DNA from: a virus
IMG/VR virus record: IMGVR_UViG_3300008450_000245
Span: 1 to 32,235 of that record
DNA: 32,235 bases
Reading direction: 5' to 3' (one strand)
Shown here: positions 27,001-32,235 of the stretch, piece by piece
Numbering within the stretch: position 1 is the stretch's first letter
How the letters are laid out: every line of letters begins with the position of its first letter
The notes under the pieces: model-generated
Seen by the model: the letters and a program-made list of their open reading frames with translations, nothing else
Told to the model about the DNA's origin: nothing
Database searches by the model: none
Program-made: the position numbers and the translations under genes

Positions 27001-29535
27001 ATCGGTAAATTTGGGCCAGATAATTTTTTTATTCTTACAGCTCGCCCTGCTGATGCCGCTGGGCCTATCCATGAATTCTTATCATCAATAGGTATTGATA
27101 TCCCATTAGAAAACATAACAGGGTTAGGAAATAGCACAGGAAAAGCAAAAGCGGACTGGATGGTTGGAAAAGCTGCTGAAGGATATAATGATTTTTACTT
27201 TGCTGATGATGCTCCACAAAATGTTAAAGCAGTGCGTGACGCGTTAGATGTGTTAGATGTTAAATCAAAAATTCAACAAGCCAAACTTAAGTTTAGTAAA
27301 GCCATGTCCGATGACTTCAATAAAATTATTGAAGAGGTTAAAGGGGTAGAAAGTTATAAAGTATATTCTGATATTACAGCAAGAAGGAAAGGTATTAATA
27401 AAAATAAATTTGACTTTTATGTTCCGCCATCTGCGGCTGATTTTGAATTATTGCTTTATAATTTTATGGGTAAAGGAGCAGAAGGAAAGGCTCATAAAAA
27501 ATTCTTCCAAGATGCTTTAATAAAACCATATATAAACGGAGTTGATTTAATGGACTCAGTTAGACAGTCTATAAAGAAAGACTATAAAGCGTTGTTAAAG
27601 TCCTTCCCTGAGGTCAAAAAAGAACTTGAAAAATTAACTCCTAATAAAGATTTTACATACGATCAAGCTATGCGTGTTGCAATATGGGATCAATATGGGG
27701 TAGAAATACCTGGTTTATCAGCAAGAGATAAAACTTATTTATCTGATCTTGTTAATAATAATCCAGAACTTGCCGCTTTCAAAGATGGATTAATTGTAAT
27801 GGGTAGACAAAAAGAAGGATGGTTACCGCCAGATAATTTTTGGGATGCTAATACTATTGTTTCAGATTTATATAATATAACAGAAGGATCAGGTAGAAAA
27901 AAATTCTTAGGTGAATTTATTGAAAATGCTGAAAATATTTTTGGTAAATGGGAAGATGGTAGATTAGTTGGTCCTAACATGAATAAGGTAGAAGCTACTT
28001 ATGGAACAAATGTTAGAGAAGCATTAGAAGATTCTATATACAGGATGACTAATGGTAAAAACAGAAGTTTTGGTCAGGATAAAGAGAGTGCTGCTTGGTC
28101 TAGTTGGGTAAATGGTTCTACGGGATCTATCATGTTCTTAAATACTCGATCCGCTGCGTTACAGTTATTAGGAGCAGTTAACTTTTTAAATTTTAGAGAT
28201 AACAATCCGTATAATGCAGCTAAAGCATTTGCGAACCAAAAACAATACTGGAAAGATTTTTCTCGTATATGGAATTCAGATAAGTTAAAAGAAAGACGTG
28301 GCGGACTAAGAGAAGATGTTGCCTCTGCTGAGATTGCTAATGCGGCGGCAGGAAGTAAAAACAAGGTTGTTGCAGTAACATCGTATTTATTAAAAATAGG
28401 TTATACACCGACACAAATAGCAGATAGTTTTGCTATTGCTTCTGGAGGTGCTCCTTTTTATAGAAATAGAATTAAAACTTATTTAAAAGAAGGATTACCA
28501 GAAGTAGAAGCGGAAGCAAAAGCTTGGGAAGAGTTCTCAAAAGTTTCAGATGAAACACAACAATCAGGAGATCCAAAAGATATATCAAAACAACAGGCAA
28601 GTAGCGCCGGTAGAATATTACTTGTATTCCAAAACTTTACCATGCAACAGTCTCGTATAGTTAAAAAAGCTGCATTAGATCTTAAAAATGGAAGAGGAGA
28701 TGCCAAAACTAACATATCTAAAATAGTTTATTATTTAGCCGTACAAAATATAATGTTCTCCGCATTGCAACAAGGTTTATTTGCTGTTATGTTTGATGAG
28801 GAAAGTGAAGAGGATAAAAAAGCTAAAAATAAAAAAACAAAAGAGGATGCGGCTTATGACGTTGCAAACGGGGTATTAGATAGTATACTTAGAGGTACAG
28901 GGTTTGTTGGAGGAGTTACTGCAACATTAAAAAATACTGTTATTAAATACTTTGAGGAACAAGCAAAAAAACAAAAAGCAGAATATGCAAAAGTTGTTTT
29001 AGAAGCAGCAAATATGTCACCCCCTATTGGTTCTAAATTTAGAAAAATATATAGTGCACTACAACAAACTAAATATGACAAAGATTTAATAAAAGAAAGA
29101 GGATGGGGAGTTATGCAAGACGGGCGAGTTCATTTGGGCCCTATGTACTCTGTAAGTGGAAAACTTGTTGAAGCAACAACTAACTTTCCAATGGACCGAT
29201 TAGTTAATAAAGTTGAAAATGTATCACAAGCATTTAATTCTGATAACACTGCAGTACAAAGACTTGCTGTAGGAATGGGTTATTCACCTTGGACAGTTGG
29301 TATTGAAGGAACCAAAGGAGATATACTCATAAAAGAAACTGCTAAAGCAACACGTAAAGAAGAAGGTATAATAAAAGCTATTGAAACAAGAGAAGCAACT
29401 AAAGATAGCATACGAAGCTTAAAAGGAGAAGGCAGACTAAATTATCTTAAACAACAAAGAAAAGAAAAAATAGAAGCAAGAAAAAGAAAAATAGAAAGGC
29501 AAGAGAAAAGAAATAAAAGAAGAATGGGAGAATAA
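21052..29535 (+). CDS. Giant polyvalent ejection protein with metallopeptidase, sigma-like and HAD domains
   Basis: 2827 residues, probably carried in the virion and injected with DNA. From the N-terminus: a short start domain; Lys/Glu-rich linkers and coiled coil (about 100-480); a more hydrophobic Gly/Ala region (about 480-740); more coiled coil; then a zinc-metallopeptidase motif HETGH (H1019-H1023) with downstream acidic residues E1070/E1074. Residues of about 1247-1330 resemble sigma region 2 (LFYLIRSYKPEKGVPLAAYI). A HAD-type domain follows, with FDFDDT (D1917, D1919), LTARP (T1996), K2033 and FADDA (D2052, D2053). Near the end is a hydrophobic helix (IVYYLAVQNIMFSALQQGLF) and a basic Arg/Lys tail. 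The HAD and C-terminal modules are ones I recognise from other long phage virion proteins. It is the last of three ejection-type genes, like T7 gp16. There are no internal stops and no sign of fusion error. Confidence 0.85.
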   Translation: MFDYVDSLGNTITYDQITKMAKEGKTSFDAIVKKNGYKPKPKATKAKAGAELLGIDTTTKKVPVVTTEEKKTPVAKKTVIENKPTFAPSIDPFAGTNLAQPVVGGREMLLSEEYKKERARKLQEEKKQLEIDEAALKAREAKRANKKLLTENKTVFDKANEYINSIVLNTDEKEEQSKKAVDEINGNTFLEKAKGAAAIWAGAIVDSATLGALSDGKFDLADRWRENWSINKEYTDKAKEELKKKKAAWEIQNKKYPLYKIPEPVIDESSVYDLAIKLRQQDNEKALIIQKEQEWFDANEDFINQNYKPKGGLYKAGTIKDIPKLSDPLSVVNITKSFNTTNKDIIKTFSKNEVAKAEAAILKDQKKEEALEDFKYQSFVKLNKISEQANQLAKDNQAVPEELIKEYNNSLNYFKYFSERQTDINTELSKTYEKFNDYENIVDSFNRDWGRISNIIESGNQIFQTAATGIEGALDWAMKYNSMAGAINGMAYLFDKESPITEEATSFWGNVALNSKKEQEERALEFAKQNPDLSFSDYSLKDFADFAVKETMNVGSVLAHFSNPVGIGLFVAEAGGNKQVEMLEEMEREPGKYNEFQKFALPLTYAGVDAVLAYGMKGQIDKAKLLYAAGNNTQKNIIRKGFFQYLTPSEKLAAGVKDWGGAVLHSNAIMGGAVFSKNALNIIVGEADKSTIFDGLDGHLVASATFFAGLTKGAPLVASEAMYRLSGDKAIDTQSKKIVGYEEKLRSTISSNEKKVIQELLAKAKLDLNIMLEGKNEKLKTLNNKQWSSLISSNKKSQEILKQGKEIKNDKSISDEIKRDRLKELEKEFNEYQKQKTELFEFGYKVQYEAMSKTVRGTQLRDYFRGQAERIVQEEVKIREEKGEKIDPKKTEDIIRYYSVLLSERANANAVEMYANNEKAIKFNGVEEFTGNKPFIFGDAANNLTVLEFADGKLLQKYFDENPDQRVKKEGEKNSDGTQKYYTANEILRLNYGITLLNGQKIVSYESAAVAGRKFTGIHETGHDLFKSFTAMEPAKQKKILDEFLDELSNEDRAALEKRLEGYSETERAENIDEYFTQYIEIALEKKGKKGDLKAAEEIETDGSIDFTSGKDIKQYIDNVLPAEYETGNRSARTKELQKKASEIRAQEAKSSASFSKAKVEEVQKKIDKLEEQFDNGEIDYDDYTGRLEAFEKDLEKAKKLPEEATKPTIKKEVTEEEADKEIIKNERGSVSSDKVQKIYEEQGVNGAQAIIDLFKPITKKLVNKRMDAPGFDRELLTSEIETGDGGLFYLIRSYKPEKGVPLAAYINKQLPLRAIAASRRVLDKDFSKDVTEEKGLIAEETKIQAEEKPIYKDALESNVFEPKVLEDANKKILTVVRTMKARVDAPVSLNRTVSPFIAELKDEIGKLLDIDIKTAMGGKKDGQLESWALKNKKYFLENMTTTFLMGKDGQGGVPQAIQKRIGGKWVSYPEWVGQKIDREAVTTDQAGRTAGHELTRRLPNVANNVSDKVFLGQLIGPDGNPIRGRKESWSKAIADELTLDIVKNDIKKNGPISDAIKYNQEAKGVSITDAFNNEILRQSERGNVKYSKSLKETFKKSQDYLNIGFEIFKNDLKRPGVTGDETIKIINDFIKNEGRSIRTMAYTMFGKGAELTKNEKLFEYIKDHIDTYSPYKGELLDENHYRLKNIGQNKSIFFGKTKVPTWLDTESLKKNWEKLKPKATEEAVIATDELVDKLKSLKKQNYSDKEIEDYFKLINFDQRGLSRKVSKPGIGVEGITKKQKAYLEHNPPKYDIVRKAMDFYKGRITEQELRDFINNAKVNLVPEGLNDVLPAYAEGKNRMDDPAVVLYLKKLMDNGQKITNLESEYGSIENFNAKVKLAESGVNSKETLANIDRIMAIDRSLTAKKSKAEKGISVFDFDDTVGLTKGSVLYTMPDGKKGKLNAEEFAKNGSKLLNEGAEFDFSEFSKVVGGKPGPMVEKMKKMIGKFGPDNFFILTARPADAAGPIHEFLSSIGIDIPLENITGLGNSTGKAKADWMVGKAAEGYNDFYFADDAPQNVKAVRDALDVLDVKSKIQQAKLKFSKAMSDDFNKIIEEVKGVESYKVYSDITARRKGINKNKFDFYVPPSAADFELLLYNFMGKGAEGKAHKKFFQDALIKPYINGVDLMDSVRQSIKKDYKALLKSFPEVKKELEKLTPNKDFTYDQAMRVAIWDQYGVEIPGLSARDKTYLSDLVNNNPELAAFKDGLIVMGRQKEGWLPPDNFWDANTIVSDLYNITEGSGRKKFLGEFIENAENIFGKWEDGRLVGPNMNKVEATYGTNVREALEDSIYRMTNGKNRSFGQDKESAAWSSWVNGSTGSIMFLNTRSAALQLLGAVNFLNFRDNNPYNAAKAFANQKQYWKDFSRIWNSDKLKERRGGLREDVASAEIANAAAGSKNKVVAVTSYLLKIGYTPTQIADSFAIASGGAPFYRNRIKTYLKEGLPEVEAEAKAWEEFSKVSDETQQSGDPKDISKQQASSAGRILLVFQNFTMQQSRIVKKAALDLKNGRGDAKTNISKIVYYLAVQNIMFSALQQGLFAVMFDEESEEDKKAKNKKTKEDAAYDVANGVLDSILRGTGFVGGVTATLKNTVIKYFEEQAKKQKAEYAKVVLEAANMSPPIGSKFRKIYSALQQTKYDKDLIKERGWGVMQDGRVHLGPMYSVSGKLVEATTNFPMDRLVNKVENVSQAFNSDNTAVQRLAVGMGYSPWTVGIEGTKGDILIKETAKATRKEEGIIKAIETREATKDSIRSLKGEGRLNYLKQQRKEKIEARKRKIERQEKRNKRRMGE

Positions 29536-29582
29536 TAGGAGCAGATAATAATAGGCACCATACCTAATAGTTCCTATAATTG

Positions 29583-29617
29583 AAAAGGGGATGCACGCTT
29601 TGTGATCCCCTTTTTTT
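29583..29617. terminator. Bidirectional factor-independent terminator between convergent operons
   Basis: A 10-bp stem, AAAAGGGGAT (29583-29592) against ATCCCCTTTT (29605-29614), is topped by a small inner CAC/GTG pairing and followed by a run of seven T (29611-29617). On the minus strand the same stem is followed by the complement of AAAA, giving a shorter T tract. It lies 47 bases after the giant gene's stop and 6 bases beyond the end of the minus-strand gene, so it can stop both converging transcripts. Confidence 0.92.
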
Positions 29618-29623
29618 ATTAAA

Positions 29624-29842
29624 TTATAATTCTAATGTTGGTTTTTCAGGTTCTTCATTTGTAGCCTTACTTTTTTCCATCAAAGCTTTTATTGCATCAT
29701 CATATCCTGGCATAAGTTTTATTGTTTCTAAAACACCCATTGCTAAGGTTGTTAAATGCTGTTGCTCATTCATTATTTCCTGCAGCACTCTTATTATAGC
29801 TTCTTGTTTTTTCTGCATATCTATTAATGCGCTTTCTTTCAT
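29624..29842 (-). CDS. Small coiled-coil phage protein
   Basis: 72 residues: a helical N-terminal half (IDMQKKQEAIIRVLQEIMNE), then QHLTTLAMGVLETIKLMPGY and an acidic, Pro-containing tail (EEPEKPTLEL). The heptad spacing of Ile/Leu suggests a short coiled coil. I recognise similar small proteins from marine phages but know no function. It is the last gene of the minus-strand cluster, 66 bases after the ribonucleotide reductase stop, and ends just before the shared terminator. I prefer this strand over the plus-strand open frame at 29580-29870, because the latter overlaps the terminator and has a hydrophobic, low-complexity product. Confidence 0.75.
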   Translation of the reverse strand: MKESALIDMQKKQEAIIRVLQEIMNEQQHLTTLAMGVLETIKLMPGYDDAIKALMEKSKATNEEPEKPTLEL

Positions 29843-29908
29843 ACTATTTAATTTAAGTTATTTGTATTAATGGTTAATGAATATATCCAACACGTTGTTC
29901 CTAAGTAA

Positions 29909-31780
29909 CTATACAACTTCACAATTACCTCCTCCACATGCTTGTGAATCTGAAAAGTTTGTATTGTCTTGAACCTCAATTACTTTAGACAGATCAACAT
30001 TATGTAATGTAGACATCATCTGTTCGTATACTTCCTTAGTACAATCTTCAAATGGTGTTTGTTTATAAGTTCCGCCGTGATAAGGCAATACAGATAAACC
30101 ATTATAGTATTCTTTATTTGCCCACATCCATTCACCAACAATTTTCCACTCATCATCACGTACAGAAACAGTACAAGAAACATTATGTGTATTGTTACCT
30201 TTATCATGACCAGTCTTAACCCAATCTTTAGAAATCAATTTAACTCTTTCTAATAGATCTAATGTTGACTCATGACGCGTTATGGCTCCATCTGGAGCTT
30301 TCTGAGGCACAGAAACAACTGCTTGTAATGTTGGATTAAAATATTCATCTTCGATCAGTTCTGGATGATTTATTGCAAGATATGAATAGATTGCTTCATT
30401 CTTGCCTAAACGCATACGGCGAATATAATAGTCGTTATGCCAAGCGTGAATACCGCTAGAAGTGCCAAGTACAAGGCTAGTAGTTCCTGCCGGCTTAACT
30501 GCGGTGGTTCTGGCCGCCTTGTTGATATTAAGAGCCGACGCAATAATATTATTTGTTTCCTTAACAACCTGTGCTGCTTCTTCATAATTTAAACATTGTA
30601 TATTGTGTTTTGATGCAATACCTGTCATTGATACTCCAAGCAATGCATCTTTTTCTGTGTTTTTTCTCCATATATCTCTTAAGTAGTGGAAGTCTGAATA
30701 TGATGCTTGCAATGTTCCAATGAATGATGCAGCCGAAGCTCTTGCATTAAAATCTTCTTGACTTTCAATATCTGCCATATTAATCTCCGTAAGATTACAA
30801 AATTGATATGGTCTTAAAGCAATCTCACAGCAAGGATTGGTCCCCCAGTCTTTATCATTAGTTAAGTAAATACCCGGTTCGCCGGATCCTGATGCCTCAA
30901 TACGTTCCCATACTTTATCAAATGTTTTCTTATCAATCTTATGACGTAACAAAACAACTGAATTATTAGATCTACCTCGTTGTGGATTATCTTCCCACCA
31001 GTTACCAGCTTTACAATTTAGCATTGCATCTGAATCAAGATCAAATAAACTAATCATTGCTGCTCTACGAATACCACCAGCTAAAACTGCGTCGGCAATA
31101 TGACACTGAATATCATGGCACTCAATATCTGTTAGTTTAGATCTATCTTCCTTTTCACGTAATACAGCTTCAATCTTTACCAATGCAATTCTTAATGGCT
31201 CAGGGCCCGGTGCTTTACCTCCAGCTGTTATAAGTAAAGCTCCTTTAGGTCTTATATCAGAGAAGTCAAACTCTATATGCGAAGTTAGCCCTCCTGTATA
31301 AGATTTAAATAAAGCCTTAACTGCATCTGCCCATCCAATTATACTATCCTGAACAACATACTTTTTTTTACGATTGTAATTAGGTTTTCTGATTTCAGGA
31401 AGTTTCTCAATGTGGTGGTTCTGGACCGAATAACCCACTCCAGTCCCTCCAAGAAGTAAAAACATAGTCTCAGAAAAACTATGAATACTATCAACAGGTA
31501 AGAAAGCACAGTTATAAACGCGAGCATTATTAAGCTCAATAGCTTTACCACCAAACTGTAAGCTTCGCATCGAAGGTAAAACTTTTTTAGTAAATACAAA
31601 ATTCTTGTAAACTTGTTCAATTGATTCTTTCATTTTCGGGAACTTAGTAGTGTGCATTTCCATGTTGCGTGTTACTAATTCATCCCAGGTTTCTCTTCTC
31701 TCTTTTTCCGGTAAATATTTAGCATACTTAGTGTATACTGTAATGTCACTTAATATTTGCTTATCTAAGCTTAAACTCAT
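29909..31780 (-). CDS. nrdJ: Class II (adenosylcobalamin-dependent) ribonucleotide reductase
   Basis: 623 residues. It reduces ribonucleotides to deoxyribonucleotides for phage DNA synthesis. Key residues are visible: the first redox Cys in ARVYNCAFLP (C91); the glycine-rich GGTGVGYSVQ; the active-site loop NPCCEIAL, with thiyl-radical Cys C317 and N315/E319; the second redox Cys in PYQFCNL (C328); the phosphate-binding PAGTTSLVLGTSSG; and a C-terminal C-x4-C (C615, C620) that shuttles electrons from thioredoxin. NGLSVLPYHGGTYKQTPFED fits monomeric class II enzymes. No radical-generating beta subunit lies nearby and the Tyr pair of class I is not seen near the C-terminus, so B12 dependence is the best reading. 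It is shorter than the Lactobacillus enzyme (739 residues), as is common in phages. No intein is present. A 14-base gap follows the preceding small gene. Confidence 0.92.
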   Translation of the reverse strand: MSLSLDKQILSDITVYTKYAKYLPEKERRETWDELVTRNMEMHTTKFPKMKESIEQVYKNFVFTKKVLPSMRSLQFGGKAIELNNARVYNCAFLPVDSIHSFSETMFLLLGGTGVGYSVQNHHIEKLPEIRKPNYNRKKKYVVQDSIIGWADAVKALFKSYTGGLTSHIEFDFSDIRPKGALLITAGGKAPGPEPLRIALVKIEAVLREKEDRSKLTDIECHDIQCHIADAVLAGGIRRAAMISLFDLDSDAMLNCKAGNWWEDNPQRGRSNNSVVLLRHKIDKKTFDKVWERIEASGSGEPGIYLTNDKDWGTNPCCEIALRPYQFCNLTEINMADIESQEDFNARASAASFIGTLQASYSDFHYLRDIWRKNTEKDALLGVSMTGIASKHNIQCLNYEEAAQVVKETNNIIASALNINKAARTTAVKPAGTTSLVLGTSSGIHAWHNDYYIRRMRLGKNEAIYSYLAINHPELIEDEYFNPTLQAVVSVPQKAPDGAITRHESTLDLLERVKLISKDWVKTGHDKGNNTHNVSCTVSVRDDEWKIVGEWMWANKEYYNGLSVLPYHGGTYKQTPFEDCTKEVYEQMMSTLHNVDLSKVIEVQDNTNFSDSQACGGGNCEVV

Positions 31781-31794
31781 ATTTATATATTATT

Positions 31795-31983
31795 TTAATT
31801 ATCTATCTCTAATGCAAAGTCAATAAATGGTAGATACAAAACATGCGTCTTAAAATCAACCTCCTCATATGTTCTAATACCAAACAGTATTCCAGGATAT
31901 ATACCTATGGAAAATGTCCAGGTCCTCCCTTGTGGCTCTTCTGGTAATGGTGTTGGCATAACTTCTTTTTGTTTTTTTGTCAT
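31795..31983 (-). CDS. Small conserved phage protein upstream of nrdJ
   Basis: 62 residues. A polar, Pro-rich N-terminus (KKQKEVMPTPLPEEPQGR) leads to a compact hydrophobic/beta region: TWTFSIGIYPGILFGIRTYE and THVLYLPFIDFALEIDN. I recognise this pattern from marine phages, where it is a hypothetical protein near nucleotide-metabolism genes. There is no catalytic motif. It is not a clear membrane protein, because the hydrophobic stretch is broken by Pro, Gly and Arg. It begins two bases after the stop of the upstream small gene and ends 14 bases before nrdJ, so it is almost certainly co-transcribed with the reductase. Confidence 0.8.
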   Translation of the reverse strand: MTKKQKEVMPTPLPEEPQGRTWTFSIGIYPGILFGIRTYEEVDFKTHVLYLPFIDFALEIDN

Positions 31984-31985
31984 AA

Positions 31986-32162
31986 TTAATAATTGTTATT
32001 GGTTAAATTTAATTCTTCTTGTTTGTTTAATATATCCTTGTATTTTATTCTGCCTTTAATTTCAAATGACCATCTGATCCATTTATCAAATTGCCTTTCA
32101 GCATATTTTTTCCTTGCTAACCTTTTCTCTTCTCGAGAATTAACTTCACTGTCTTTAAGCAT
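31986..32162 (-). CDS. Small basic helical protein
   Basis: A 58-codon frame running from ATG (32160-32162) to TAA (31986-31988). The product is rich in Lys, Arg and Glu (REEKRLARKKYAERQFDKWI, then EIKGRIKYKDILNKQEELNL) and is probably one or two amphipathic helices. Support comes from its tight packing with the next gene (two-base gap), the coding-like composition, and the lack of another sensible frame in this stretch on the minus strand. The function is unknown; a nucleic-acid-binding role is possible from charge alone. The first 46 bases overlap the preceding frame. Confidence 0.6.
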   Translation of the reverse strand: MLKDSEVNSREEKRLARKKYAERQFDKWIRWSFEIKGRIKYKDILNKQEELNLTNNNY

Positions 32163-32235
32163 TCATCTTGATTTTGCGGTTTATATAATGTTCTTTTGTC
32201 ATTCATTAAGTGCATTAGGTATTTAAACATTTTCC
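32117..32235 (-). CDS. Small protein, probably the 3' end of a gene that continues past the window
   Basis: A minus-strand frame open at the window edge, ending in TAG (32117-32119). If it starts at the first visible ATG (32228-32230) it encodes 37 residues: FKYLMHLMNDKRTLYKPQNQ, then a Cys/Lys-rich helical end (CLKTVKLILEKRKG). Other in-frame Met codons lie at residues 6 and 9. The upstream sequence is missing, so it may be longer. It overlaps the next gene by 46 bases in another frame, like the co-chaperonin/terminase overlap at the other end of the window. The function is not recognisable. Confidence 0.4.
   Translation of the reverse strand, partial: KMFKYLMHLMNDKRTLYKPQNQDECLKTVKLILEKRKG

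Noticed and set aside
26547-27137. A 196-codon open frame on the minus strand
   Set aside because: It is antisense to the HAD region of the giant gene, whose residues are clearly constrained. The antisense product has no recognisable domain.
29580-29870. A 96-codon plus-strand frame with hydrophobic segments, considered as a holin or lysis candidate
   Set aside because: It runs through the terminator hairpin and is antisense to a minus-strand gene with a recognised coiled-coil product; hydrophobicity is explained by the antisense relation.
29843-29908. Possible promoter or small RNA between the reductase gene and the small coiled-coil gene
   Set aside because: Only 66 AT-rich bases without a clear Bacteroidetes promoter pair or stable hairpin; I cannot support a feature.
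30820-30850. Possible intein or intron in the reductase active-site region
   Set aside because: The conserved blocks before and after the NPCCEI loop are continuous and spaced as expected, with no inserted splicing motifs.

Overview
The window is a contiguous piece of a tailed-phage genome, most likely a podovirus-type phage of a Bacteroidetes (flavobacterial) host and probably marine. The DNA is AT-rich and tightly packed. Starts lack Shine-Dalgarno sequences and instead follow A/T-rich leaders, as is usual in Bacteroidetes. The protein families are ones I recognise from uncultured marine phages and Bacteroidetes podoviruses. The head and neck order (terminase, portal, scaffold, major capsid protein, ring-like proteins, giant tail protein, ejection proteins) also resembles crAss-like phages. 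I do not assign it to that group, because none of the crAss-defining genes outside the virion module can be seen here.

Layout. Bases 1 to 29535 form one long plus-strand late cluster. It opens with the 3' end of a GroES-like co-chaperonin gene, followed by a small candidate terminase subunit, large terminase (terL), portal, scaffold and major capsid protein. A factor-independent terminator follows the capsid gene. Next come a conserved head-associated protein, a second hairpin, two ring/adaptor proteins, a 1941-residue tail protein, a 519-residue tail protein, a cupin-like protein, and three candidate internal virion (ejection) proteins of 304, 537 and 2827 residues. A strong bidirectional terminator at about 29583-29617 separates this cluster from a minus-strand cluster (29624-32235). 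The minus cluster encodes a small coiled-coil protein, a class II (adenosylcobalamin-dependent) ribonucleotide reductase, and two or three very small proteins.

How it works together. The plus cluster builds the capsid, packages the DNA, forms the neck and short tail, and supplies proteins thought to enter the host with the genome. The minus cluster looks like the end of a nucleotide-metabolism (replication-phase) operon. The most unusual object is the 2827-residue protein. It carries a zinc-metallopeptidase motif (HETGH), a segment resembling sigma-factor region 2, and a HAD-type phosphatase domain, so it may deliver several activities into the cell with the DNA. A second observation is a small beta-rich domain that seems to occur in three different virion proteins, including as an insertion in the major capsid protein. 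No integrase, lysis cassette, tRNA, CRISPR array or insertion sequence was seen.
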